Positions 1-10,033 of a stretch of 64,000 nt of DNA are shown here, piece after piece. This DNA is from Ampelocalamus luodianensis (Eukaryota > Streptophyta > Magnoliopsida > Poales > Poaceae): positions 17,918,001 through 17,982,000 of the forward strand of contig CM070633.1 of the NCBI GenBank assembly GCA_036346255.1. The letters are read 5' to 3'. The position numbers and the translations under genes were made by a program. Each line of letters opens with the position of its first letter. The first letter of the stretch is position 1. The notes under the pieces were generated by a model. It made no database searches. It was not told the origin of the DNA and was given only the letters and a program-made list of their open reading frames with translations.

Positions 1-1428
1 TTATGAAATCTAATTGCTACCTACTTTCCTTCCCAAATCACATGGACATTAGCAAACACATATTCGACTGTTCCTCCTCACATTGGATTTCGGCAAAAAA
101 TACACTAAAACTTCAAAAATCGAAATCTTCTATCGATCAAGAGTCTCAACAACACTACAACCAAATTCATCGCATCATTCTACATAGAAGAACTACATAG
201 AACTCCTCCCATAAATTCTAAATCCATCGATATTCAATCCATTCAACCGGTTGTACACAATTCCAATAACTAACCATACTAGGGAATATGTAAATCTAGC
301 ATTTCCTCTAGTTTCCCTTTCCACACTTTTAAATTAATCCATGGGAACCAAAGAACCCAACGAGTTTAGCAACCTAACGATTTTTAATGACCAGACTAAT
401 TCATCTATGTTCCATACTTCTTAATATCTCTTTTGACTCCAAATAGGTATGGACATACTCCAGGTTACTACTCATATATACCGTTCATCAAGAACTAGTA
501 GAAGACAACATCAACTTAATCAATTTCACTTCCAAGGTTGCTAATTAATAATAATTATGCACCACACCAAAAATCTCAACTTGATACCCATACCATATCA
601 AGTTATTTAATTACAATCTCTGATTTAACCATAACAAGGTATCACAAAAAGGATTTTAACAATTTTCCACCAGAAAAGAGATGCATTAGACTTCAACACT
701 CGGAATAATCCAAAAGAAATACCTAGAGCCAAAGCTTCCTCATGTTATCAAACTTGCAACAGAAACTCTCATTACCCAAACTATCAAACAAATACATGAG
801 TTTTTTTTTTCCAATGAGAAAGAAGGAACAACCATGGAAATATCAATATTGCCAATTGAGGAAGATCACAAGTAGTAAAAACAGCTCAACAGTCGGAAAA
901 CAATACTTGTTTCAGAGAACCATTAGAGACCATTGAAACACAACAATTGACATGAACCACGAACCCAAGAGAATTTCATCATCCACCATAGAACAAGAAT
1001 TTGCCAAGATTGAGGTCAAGAAAAAAATCAACTTTCTAAAACAGCTCACGCTCAACTCCTGGAATTAAGGTATTCAGGGTAACTACTTTATACGTCTACC
1101 ACGAATGGTGGTATAGCCTGACAAAGTCCAAGGCCACAACCATGGCCTCCACTTCTTAACAACCATTATCGACACGCATAAACAATATAATCATACATGA
1201 TCATCTCATGACAATCATAGAATAGATTCATAGATATAAAATGTCATAACATATCATAGATTAACAACAAGAAAGATAAGACAGAGCAATTCAACAATTG
1301 CTCAATCCAATGAAACATAACAACAGATAATGCGGAAGCAACGTAATTCCCAACCCCACCCTTGTACAAGTGTGTCAATTTAATATTTTTCTATTAACCA
1401 CGGACCTAAAGCCCGCTCTGATACCAAC
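1..1428 (-). mobile_element. Element A, internal region (5' part), non-coding Gypsy-type LTR retrotransposon
   Basis: This is the primer-binding-site-proximal internal region of an LTR retrotransposon on the minus strand. It is the reverse complement of a diverged version of the D internal region (20956 to about 22380): for example the block at 480-640 mirrors 21780-21930. No frame here encodes more than about 65 residues and none resembles gag or pol. The element continues beyond the left edge, so its 3' LTR is not visible. The same family recurs as D and F, so A is one member of a dispersed non-autonomous group. Confidence 0.8.
1415..1426 (-). promoter_or_regulatory. Primer-binding site of element A
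   Basis: The reverse complement reads TGGTATCAGAGC, the standard complement of the 3' end of plant initiator tRNA-Met. It lies two bases inside the LTR edge. It fixes the orientation of A as minus and shows that the LTR to its right is the 5' LTR. Confidence 0.9.
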
Positions 1429-3814
1429 TGTAACACCCCAACTCTCAAAGAGCCTGGAATGCTACTGGAATTATACTATTCTAGCACAAACTACCAATTT
1501 TTGGCAGAATCTTCTTTGTTTAAACAGCTATACTGAGAGTTCAACAATAAAATATGGCCTTTAACAATATTTCTCATAATCAAGTCTACTCATTCATGCA
1601 TGATAATCTCATAAACATAACCAAAAATTGCTATTCTCATTATTACAGTTAATCTGAAACTCAAACCATCCATAAGTAATTCTTAAGATTGAGTGGTAGT
1701 GCGTGCATCCAAACATCTACTCCCTCCCATGCATGCGAGTCTTGCGGTTGTACCTAAAACACATCAAAGCAAGAGTGAGCCCAAAGACTCAGCAAGTACC
1801 AACAAGGCTAAGCAAGTTATCGTTCATAGCATCAACAATCCAAGATAAACAATGCACCAAAGTATAGCCTTCATGCTCATGTGAATGCAACCAATGCAAT
1901 GTACCTTTTCAACTTTATCTCTTTTCGCATTTTACCGGTAATGCGGGGTATACAACCGTCGCTGTATACCCTTGCCTGTGCCCTCTGGCACAGGGACCAA
2001 GAGCCTATACACCACACGTATAGGGACCTTTGCCCATCATCATAATGATGGGGACCTCTTTTCTCATTGCCCACATTCCACGAATGTGGGGACCTCAAGC
2101 CCGTCATCTACATGACGGGGACCTCGAACATGCATAGTCACCACGTGACCAATCCTCCAACATGATTGCATGATGCACATGAACAAACTTTAAACCATCA
2201 TACATATGGATTCACAACAACGACATACATGAATAAACTCATTCAAACTTCTAGCATTCATCACCATTGACACTTGTAGCATTCCAGCATCCATGAATAG
2301 CACATATATTCATTAAACTAGCAAACATGAACATTCCTTCATGAATAACATTTAATCATTTCTCATTATCATGTAAGCAATAGCAACATGCGGTAGAACC
2401 ATTTAACCATAACTAATGATCATCAAGATAAAACAAGAACTCATCTCATAAGCAGCAAGCATGGCTATCTGTCAAGATACATCACAATCACATCATGCAA
2501 GCATACATATATGATACCCCGAATACTTGCCTCAACCGTGCGAGTACAGTGGACGCGAAGAGGGCGCTGCCCCTGGAATCACGCTCCCACCTGAACATAA
2601 AGACATCCCAATCTAAGACCAACATACTGGACCCAAAAGCATAAAAACAACACAAACGAACTCGCTAAACTCCCAAACGTTTTCCAATCTTCCAATTCCT
2701 AGCGATCGCTTTGGTGATCACTGCGGACAGTCAACTTCTAAAATTCATAACTTTCTGCTCAGGGGTCCAAATAAGGTGTTCTCAGACTTTTTGGAAAGGT
2801 AATTTAATTACCTAAATAAACTTAGTTGGGGAGCCCTTTTGATTCTGCCAATTACTACCTCTACCAAGCCAACCTACAGAGCAACAATTATCACGTCGGG
2901 TTCTCTGGACAGATCACTAAAACCATCATAACTTTTGCTACGAAAGTCCAAATCTTGCGTTCTTTATCTCTCTGAAAAGGTATGGAAAGTACCTACATTT
3001 TTCGTTATACTGAGACCCCCTGATTCTCCTTTTAAATAGCAGTTACAACACAATTACCACAGACTGCCAGAAACTGACAGAACCACTGGACAGCAACACT
3101 AGAAAATTCATATCTCCCAGACCGTTAATCGGATTTGGGCGATCTTGGCGGCCAACGAAAGCTAAGAACATAACCTACAACTCTCTAGGAGATACAAACT
3201 CCTAATTCTGCCTCTAACCACATGAAATCGGCCGCGCAAGCTACTGGTCAAAATTGAACAGAGAACAGAATTAAAACGATGCAATCGATCTAATAGCAAT
3301 CGCTTCTAATGACTATCACACAACCCAAGAAACCCGTCGTTACCCTTGACGACGTGCTAGACGACGACACGAACAGGCCCGAAGAGGTTCCTCCTTCTCC
3401 TCTCTTCCTTCTCTTCTCCTCTTCTTCTCCCTTCTCTTCTTTTCCCTTCTTCTTCCTCCATGGCCGGCTGCAATGGAGCTTCTTCTTTTCTTTGGCCAGC
3501 AGCAATGGAGGTGGAGGAGAGGTAGGGAGGTGCGCAAGGAGGGGTGGAGGAGGTGGGGAGAAAGTGGCGGCCACAAGGGGAGAGGTGGGGCGTGAGGGAG
3601 GGGTGAGAGGCGGCTAGGGTTTGGGGAGTGGCACCCTCCCTTGGCGGCTTGACCCACTGGGCCAAAGCCCAGGTTGGAGTGAAAAAGCGGAAAACCCCCT
3701 CTCTTTTACTGATTTGATGATTTTCTGAATTAAACCTTCCCCCGATTAATTAATCTCTACCGATTAAATTAATTTATCCCGATTATTGGTTTCTCACACT
3801 TCTAGAGTATTACA
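1429..3814 (-). mobile_element. 5' LTR of element A (2386 bp, D-type)
   Basis: Read on the minus strand it starts TGTAATAC at 3814 and ends GGGTGTTACA at 1429, next to the primer-binding site. It shares all landmarks with the LTRs of D and F: a GC-rich promoter-proximal stretch with GGCCGGC-like motifs, a donor-like GGGTAAC (3339-3344), a 60-nt candidate exon (2531-2590), the hairpin array (1926-2150) and a TTTTAG|GTA acceptor at 1754. The flank at 3815-3819 is gcttg; the matching target duplication would lie left of the window. It is inserted in the 5' LTR of element X. Confidence 0.9.
1926..2150 (-). repeat. Hairpin array in LTR A
   Basis: Eight consecutive short inverted repeats, each separated by a ggtccc-like spacer. 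They run from a CGCAT/ATGCG stem with a CCGG centre at 1926-1945 to a GGTCAC/GTGACC palindrome ending at 2150. The stem at 1948-1974 is a perfect GGGTATACA/TGTATACCC pair here, while other copies carry one mismatch or compensating changes. Confidence 0.85.
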
Positions 3815-3942
3815 GCTTGTTCATAGGCATCCTCTGTAATAGTCAGTTCATATTAATTAAAGAGCAGTCCTATTCTCTCCCTAGAAGTCCCATACCATTT
3901 TCCTCTATTTATTTCATAAGATCGGTGACTCGATCGTCGACA
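3815..3942 (+). mobile_element. Element X, 3' end of the 5' LTR (RIRE2-like)
   Basis: Only the last 128 bp of this LTR remain in the window. It ends ...TCGTCGACA directly before the primer-binding site. The upstream part is displaced by the insertion of element A. The other LTR of X (9470-10033) was also cut by an insertion, and the two visible pieces hardly overlap, so the pair cannot be used for dating. Confidence 0.75.
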
Positions 3943-3943
3943 G

Positions 3944-3962
3944 CTGGCGCCGTCCGTGGGGA
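3944..3962 (+). promoter_or_regulatory. Primer-binding site of element X
   Basis: CTGGCGCCGTCCGTGGGGA lies one base after the LTR end. This type of site (a tRNA-Arg complement, recalled from RIRE2-like and other Tat elements) differs from the initiator-Met site used by A, B, C, D, E and F. It places X in the Tat lineage together with its gag sequence. Confidence 0.8.
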
Positions 3963-4042
3963 AACAAGGCACAGATTTCTAGAAGAAATTCTTGGCTCAT
4001 TAAATCCCTGTCGATTTCTCACTTATAATCGCTTATGAGGTT

Positions 4043-4828
4043 ATGGCAGGAAGTTGGGACGAGGAGAATTGGTTCGACCTGGTGGACTACTCTAACCTCA
4101 ACATGGACGCATGCATCCATGCCATGCAAGAAAACGGAATGTCATCATCATCCTCCTCCTCCGCTGGCTCGCCCATTGCAGATATCAGTGAAATCGACCA
4201 GATGGATGAGGATACACCGCTACGACTAGTGGCGGTTTCAGAGGAAGTGCTTCCGACTAGTTCGAAACACCCAAAGACCTCTGCAAGCCCGGTCCTTTCG
4301 ACCGACGAAAAAGGTGATAAAAATTCAACACCGCAACTCGAGGATCGATGTACCCTCGATACGATCATAGTTGACAGGTACTCACCGACGGCTTCTGGCA
4401 ATTCCAGGAGCCAATCGACATCTGGTAACGGTGTCGATGAAATCCCCACTGGTCATAGGCCAAGTAGGGATGATAAGACTCAGTATACGATCGGCAATCC
4501 GCCGGATCAGGCTGAGACCATCACAAAAACCTCAGAAAGTGCTAATTACCGACTACTCTCCATCGTAGAAGCTTCTTGCAGAAGCGCTGAAAGGCTCTCC
4601 ATCAATTATGATGGAAGCTCATCGGAAGATCACTGCTGGAGGCACGAGGTCAATGCGATCGGAGATACGGGTCAAAATGCCGTGTACGTTTCTCTATACG
4701 TTGCCTCGTCACCACATAATGATGGAGATGGTACGAGCGGTCAAGCACCAAATGCTAGAGGTGACAGAGCTGATGGACGTCCATCAGTTAATACGCCTAG
4801 TTCTACTCCAGCCCAAGTAAGAGACTAG
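4043..4828 (+). pseudogene. Element X gag, N-terminal segment
   Basis: An ATG at 4043 opens 261 codons, the longest reading frame in X. The product starts MAGSWDEENWFDLVDYS, has a serine run near residues 35-42 and is acidic and low in complexity, as is usual for the N-terminal part of Tat-lineage gag. It ends at a TAG at 4826. The same frame stays open beyond this stop to a TGA at 4943, after which the gag frame continues in the next register. This is therefore the front of a longer gag, closed by a point mutation and a frameshift. The primer-binding site lies 80 bp upstream, so the start is plausible. Confidence 0.75.
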
Positions 4829-6344
4829 GCAAGACTAACCCGGAGGTCGGGAGAAAGTTTAGGTCATCAAACACCTAACATTCCAAGACCTTCGGCAACG
4901 GTACAAAACCTGCAGCGAGTTCAGGATATTTTAAAATACCTCTGACCCTGTTTTAGCAGAGACTCCAGGTTTTGTCCAACTTGTAGGTCAGGTATCAGAA
5001 ATTATCCAACATACTATGTAGCGCACGAAAGCATACCGGGAACGAAGGCATTCGCAAAGTTAGACCATGACTTCATCCCAGCATTCCTCCCACAGCAGAG
5101 GGCAGCATGGTCGTGTTGAAGACTAGTTGATACCAAGACCCCCTCGACGATTCCGACCAAGGAGTCATGAGGGGAGAAGGCTGTTTCAAGAAGCCTTACC
5201 TTCACTTCGTCGAGAGGAGCAATCGCTTGGACCTGATAATCTTCAATACCATCTGAACCAAACAGGAGGTCGGAGGCGTTCTATCAACGTCCATGACCGA
5301 ATCAGGACACCAGAGCACCGGAATTCCAATTTAAGAAACCAGTCTCCGACAGATTACAATCCGGCATCTTTTCAAAGAAGGCGCCATGAATCGATCACAG
5401 GTTGTCGAGCCTTCTCTGCAGGGCTCCAAGCTGTGCGTTGGCCAAATAGGTTCCAACCGTCCAATTTGGATAAGTTCAGTGGGACTCAAAATCCTTTAGA
5501 ATTTCTCCAGATATACACCATCGCCATCAGAGCTGCTAGTGGTGATAAAAATGTAATGGCTAACTATCTTCCTACGGTACTAGAAGGATCAGCCTGGTCG
5601 TGGTTACTCAACCTACCGGTCGGATCAGTATATACCTGGGAGAAACTTTGCGACCTTCTGATTGCAAATTTCTAGGGTACGTATGACCGCCCTGGGAAGG
5701 AGGATGATCTCCATTGAATCTGGCAAAAATCCAATGAGACTCTCCGACAGTATATCGAAAGATTTAGCCAGGTTCATAATTCAATACCAGAGGTCGTAGA
5801 ATCTTCTGTCATTCAACCCTTCAAAGCAGGGCTAAGAAATTGTAGGTTCACGGATGATATAGCAATACATCCTCCACGAACAACCATCGAGCTCTTCGAC
5901 ATGGCAGACAAGTACGAAACCACCAGCGAAGCGGTTGAGTGGAACGAGGCCATTGATCAGAAATATAAAATCCCTCAACTTGGCTTGGATAAGACAGAAA
6001 AGAAGCAAAGGAAGGCTCTCAAGAAAAAGAGACACCACAAACTTGACGATAAGGAGGTTCTCGTGGTTCCTGAAAAATTTACCAAGGGTAAGAAAGATTA
6101 TGCTGGTCGTGGCAAGGCAAGGGCTCCGACCAATGAATACAAGAAAAGCAAGAAGTGGTGTCCACTTCACCAGCCAGCAGGACATGACTTGCGCAACTGC
6201 CGTGCCTGGCAAAAGAAGCTGGAAGATTACTATGCAGGTAAAGGTCCACTCCCCTCGATATAGGAACTCGGAGAGACAAGCTCCAAGAAGGACAAAGACG
6301 GTGACGAAGAAACGGAGTACCAAGAACCTCAACACACTGTCGAT
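4829..6344 (+). pseudogene. Element X gag, capsid and nucleocapsid-like region, with multiple stops
   Basis: From about 4944 one register (the frame of 5127) carries recognisable gag. The retrotransposon gag domain lies around 5463-5900 (LDKFSGTQNPLEFLQIYTIA, then SAWSWLLNLP). A His/Cys-containing segment WCPLHQPAGHDLRNC lies near 6157-6201. In-frame stops are at 5019, 5061, 5124, 5673 and 6261 (all TAG) and 5715 (TGA); there is no TAA. The region runs directly into the protease segment in the same frame. It cannot make full-length gag. Similarity is to rice RIRE2-type gag, recognised by motif rather than by search. Confidence 0.8.
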
Positions 6345-7132
6345 GTGATCTTTGGTGGATCTTCTTCGTACGAGTCCAGACGTCATATGAAAGCCATGGG
6401 GCGGGAGGTCAACCTTACTGAATCTCTGATCACCACCAAGCCATCCAGGTGGTCGGAGATTGTAATCTCCTTTAACAAAGAAGACTGCCCCATCCCTTCG
6501 ACTCGACCAGGTAGGTTCCCTATTGTCGTTGATCCTACTATTAATAATTGTAAGGTTAATCGAGTCTTAATAGATAGAGGTAGTTCTTTAAATATTTTAT
6601 TTGCGGGCGCATTGGAAGATATGAAAATTCCCAAATCCAAGGTAAAACTAGTGAAATATGCCTTCCATAGCATAGTTCCTGGATCTACCGCCAAGCCGAT
6701 AGGACACCTGTCCCTACCGGTTACATTCGGAAGGCCTGACAACTTCCAAACAAAAAAAATTTCATTTGATGTGGTGGATTTCGAAACTGCATATAATGCA
6801 ATCCTCGGTCGTCCGGCTTTAGCAAAATTCCTGATAGCCACGCACTACGGTTATCAGAGTTTGAAAATGCCAGGACCAAAGGTTGTCATCACAGTTCGAG
6901 GCGATCAAAAAATAGCTTACGCATGTGATCGGAAATGCTTAGAACCGGTCGACGAGCTTTCGACCAGGGAAACTAACACCACTACCATGTAGGTCAAGCA
7001 CTCGAGGCCAAAGTTGCCACCAAAACCTTCCGACCAAACAAAAGAGGTACTACTCGATAAGAGCGCTTCTCTAGAGGGCGCCAAAATACTAGTCGAAGCA
7101 GGACTTAACCTTAAATAGGAAGAGTCGCTCGT
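6345..7132 (+). pseudogene. Element X aspartic protease region (retropepsin-like), inactive
   Basis: This continues gag in the same frame. It contains the retropepsin-type stretch around VNRVLIDRGSSLNILFAGAL (about 6552-6611), then a hydrophobic flap-like region and the conserved AILGRPALAKF (about 6798-6830), which corresponds to the ILGR block of Gypsy proteases. The active-site triplet reads D-R-G where the family has D-(T/S/G)-G, so activity is unlikely. TAG stops occur at 6990 and 7116. At 7133 the element is interrupted by an LTR fragment, and no reverse transcriptase, RNase H or integrase is found on the far side. X is either an internally deleted or a naturally shortened member. Confidence 0.8.
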
Positions 7133-8055
7133 TGTAACACCCCAGCTCAGCATTGAGCCTAGAATGTTACTAAAATTAAATTAAAACAAATACTACTAAG
7201 ACTCTTTACCAAATTTTTCAACAGAACCTCCTTTGTATAGTTAACTATACCGAGGTTCCAACAATTAATTATATCAATTAACAATAATCTCAATATCCAA
7301 GATCATTCAAGCATGGAAGATAGTCTAATGAGCATAATCAAAACTTGCTATTCTCCTTATTGCAATTAAACTGAAACATTTAACCAATCATACGCGAATC
7401 TCAAACAGTTTGCTAATTATTAAAGTAAAGACTAAATGGTAGACGCCTTTAGGGTGAGTGGTAATGAGTGCATCCAAACAACTACTCCCTCCCATGCATG
7501 TCGTTCTTGCCAATTATACCTAAAACACATCAAAACAAGAGTAAGCCCAAAGACTCAGCAAGTATCAACAAGGCTAAAGCTAAGTTCACAGTCATAGTAT
7601 CAACATACCAAAATAAACATTACACTAAACATAGCCTTCATGGTTATGTAATGCGACCAATGCAATGCACCTTTTAAACTTTATCTCTTTTCGCATTTTA
7701 CCAGTAATGCGGGGTATACAGCCGTCGATGTATACCCTTGCCTGTGCCCTCTGGCATAGGGACCAAGAGCCTATACTCCACAAGTATAGGGACCTTTGCC
7801 CATCATCTTCATGATGGGGACCTCTTTACTCATTGCCCACATTCCACGAATGTGGGGACCTCAAGCCCGTCATTTACATGACGGGAACCTCAACTATTTA
7901 TACTTGGTCACCATGTGACCAAGTCTCAAACATGCTTAAAGCATGCATATGTACTATGACATCATCTTTCATACATAAGAATTCAACGTGTACATAATAA
8001 CATGTAAGCATTAACAACATACAAAGGAAACTTTAACCATAACTTGCATTCAATA
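7133..8055 (-). mobile_element. Truncated D-type LTR inside element X
   Basis: On the minus strand this ends GGGGTGTTACA at 7133. It matches LTR A from its 3' end through the acceptor (about 7516-7545) and the hairpin array (7692-7920). Homology stops near 8055, before the exon-2 and promoter-proximal part. There is no primer-binding site at 7132, so this is not a normal 5' LTR; it is a truncated LTR or a deletion remnant. The exact right edge is uncertain by some tens of bases. Confidence 0.75.
7692..7920 (-). repeat. Hairpin array in the truncated LTR of X
   Basis: The same chain of short inverted repeats as in LTR A. It starts with CGCAT...ATGCG (loop changed from CCGG to CCAG) and ends at the GGTCACCATGTGACC palindrome. 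The GGGTATACA/TGTATACCC stem is kept with different loop bases. Confidence 0.8.
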
Positions 8056-8262
8056 AACTTCAGAGGAAGACCTATAAAGGTGGTCGTAAAATACTCACCC
8101 GAATTGCCACGTCATTATATTAAAAAAAAATCATATCTAGACCTGTCTCAGCTTGACGGTCCGATATCTTTCTTCAAGCCTCGTCGAGTTCCTTATCCTC
8201 GATAAATCGGGGTGAAAAGGGAACCTGTTAGCTTGAGAAGTGCTACCGACAGGGGGAGGAAC

Positions 8263-8499
8263 CTATTGAGAATCTCCAGGGATGTTTACATCCGCAGACA
8301 GAGTGAGGATTACAAGTGGATCCTGAGCAGATGATGGCACCGATGCCTGCTTGGGGGCTTCCTTAACCACTTCATCCTCAACAATATCAGCCTGAGGAGT
8401 GTTCTGGTTAGGAACGTCCACGACCACTTTGTCCCCAGGAACCTTTTCTTGAGGAGTGTTCTGATCGGAGATGACCGAAACACCAGAAGATCTGTTCAA
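8263..8499 (-). CDS. Antisense ORF in element X (accessory-ORF remnant)
   Basis: A 79-codon open stretch on the strand opposite to gag, bounded upstream by a TAA and opening with TTG rather than ATG. The product is acidic and has an internal repeat: DQNTPQEKVPGDKVVVDVP and NQNTPQADIVEDEVVKEAP are two copies of an N-T-P-Q unit with a charged tail. The same frame continues past the TAG at 8263 for about 38 more codons, which suggests a larger original frame. I do not recognise a domain. It may be the accessory antisense ORF of Tat elements; it could also be chance. Confidence 0.35.
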   Translation of the reverse strand: MNRSSGVSVISDQNTPQEKVPGDKVVVDVPNQNTPQADIVEDEVVKEAPKQASVPSSAQDPLVILTLSADVNIPGDSQ

Positions 8500-9012
8500 G
8501 ATTTACTTTCTACAGTTAAGAGACTGTTTTTTCTTTTTTACCATTCTTTTCATGTCTTTAAGCCCCTTATTCAGGTCGGATAATGGGAATGTCGTTTATT
8601 GGATTCTTTTTCTTTCTGTATGTGGATGCATACCCACTAGAAAGAATATCCTAGATTTGACTTAACCTTATTCTTTGTTACCAAGATAGGATCTTAAAAG
8701 ATATGAACAAAATGAAGCTTTATTTTGTGGAAATCTGAATATTACAAAAAAAAACCCTGGTTACATTTCTTCTACAATCTTCTTCTAACTAAACAAAGGT
8801 TCTTCGACTGATTCTTTGAAGAATATCTTCAGAATGATCGAAGTTGATTTCTGGCAGAAGGAGACTAGAGATATGTAACCTAATAAGCGCTAGTTTTGCA
8901 CCTTCCTCTTGATATAAACTTCGATCTTGATCGGAGATTATACATCATAGACAGTGAAGTACTCACTTGACCTTTGAAGGCCATATTCACATTGAAAACA
9001 AAATCCATAGAC

Positions 9013-9089
9013 CAAATTGACTTTTAGACCACCTTAAGGTCACCTCCCACGGATTTAGGTCTTGCAATGGTGGTCTAAAAGTCAATTTG
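9013..9089. repeat. Perfect 21-bp inverted repeat with 35-nt loop
   Basis: Arms at 9013-9033 and 9069-9089 are perfect reverse complements (CAAATTGACTTTTAGACCACC on the left). A weaker pairing extends a few bases outward. It lies between the antisense ORF and its candidate TATA box, so it would be in the leader of an antisense transcript. Confidence 0.85.
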
Positions 9090-9256
9090 TCCCATGACTT
9101 TTGTCTTACGAAAAGATACCAAGGTATTATGGGCTCTGGGAATATGAATCCCATCCTTGAAAAGGTTTAAGGAGGAAACCTTCTAACAGGGAGCGAAACT
9201 AAGCAAGCCGGGGATTTTTTTTAGATTTTCTCTTCAAAGATATACCTTCTATGGGT

Positions 9257-9264
9257 TATTTATA
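9257..9264 (-). promoter_or_regulatory. Candidate antisense TATA box (TATAAATA)
   Basis: A perfect plant TATA sequence on the minus strand, about 760 bp upstream of the antisense ORF at 8263-8499. It could drive an antisense transcript across the hairpin and the ORF. Short AT-rich matches occur by chance, so this is tentative. Confidence 0.3.
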
Positions 9265-9469
9265 GCCTTCAGATTGTGATAGAATTAAAGAAGAAGATAA
9301 GGGTGGAAGTCCAACGGAGAAAAAACTCTTTAGCTCCTAAAGCAAGTTCTCAACTTTAAAGTGAATATCGACCACTTTTAATGTCACAGCATTAAATGAG
9401 CGTCTGCCCGAAACGACTTCGTCGGAAGAAAAAGTGTTCACAAGACCTATTCATTTAAAGTTCGGGGGC

Positions 9470-10033
9470 TAGCTAACGAGGATTAAAATATCCAAGTATT
9501 ATCTTTAATACATAATAAAAGACCATACGTCTTCATGGTCGTAACCTCTAAGGCTCACGACATCCCTGGTAGTAACAATTCTAGAGGTTACTCAAATAGG
9601 TACCTGGTCGGACAAAGTCCTGTACCTAGCCTCCGACCAGGTAACTGCTTGTAAAAGGGGATGAACTGATTCGAGGTATATTCCCTACCGTGTGATGAAT
9701 GGAACACATGCGTGTATTCCATACCACGCGATGTTTCTTTATCCTAAGACACTGACAAACTACCACCATACGGTTGAGTATCTCACAGACACTCAACCGC
9801 ATAGTAGTTGCTACCTCACCAACTATCATCTCGCTCTGATCAGTCGCGACGCTTCACAACAGACGTCTTCTCCAGAAGTATCTGCCACCTCTTCAAGGGT
9901 TATTTAAAGATCAGACATGAATGGAGCTAGAGAGAAAAAAGGGGCATCAGATTGAAGCATAAGCATTGACATCAGATTCGTGTTTCAAGCCCGATATTGT
10001 AGCATAGCAAACATTACTCTCAGTGTAAATAGG
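9470..10033 (+). mobile_element. Element X, 3' LTR (5' part, 564 bp)
   Basis: It begins just after the polypurine-like tract; the expected TG start reads TA, possibly mutated. It holds at least two clear hairpins: TACCTGGTCGGA/TCCGACCAGGTA (about 9600-9650) and GGTTGAGT/ACTCAACC (about 9771-9802). It is cut at 10034 by element B. The last bases, ...taaatagg, are the candidate target site of B (atagg, 10029-10033). Confidence 0.6.

Larger units (their letters stand above)
8056..9469 (+). mobile_element. Element X, 3' internal region without pol
   Basis: About 1.4 kb between the LTR fragment and the 3' LTR of X. It holds no plus-strand coding sequence. It contains an antisense ORF (8263-8499), a minus-strand TATA-like box (9257-9264), a 21-bp inverted repeat (9013-9089) and, at its end, a purine-rich tract AAAGTTCGGGGGC (9457-9469) that fits the polypurine tract of a Tat element. 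Members of this lineage, such as maize Grande, are known to carry extra, sometimes antisense, ORFs between pol and the 3' LTR. Confidence 0.6.

Noticed and set aside
3290..3665. Overlapping frames of 94-105 residues on both strands rich in Lys, Glu, Arg, Pro
   Set aside because: They come from the purine-rich block of LTR A. Frames exist on both strands at once, and their sequences are not conserved between LTR copies, as expected for low-complexity leader DNA.
8471..8665. Plus-strand 64-residue frame over the antisense ORF region of X
   Set aside because: It is hydrophobic and low in complexity, lies opposite the antisense reading frame, and has no start context or conserved motif.
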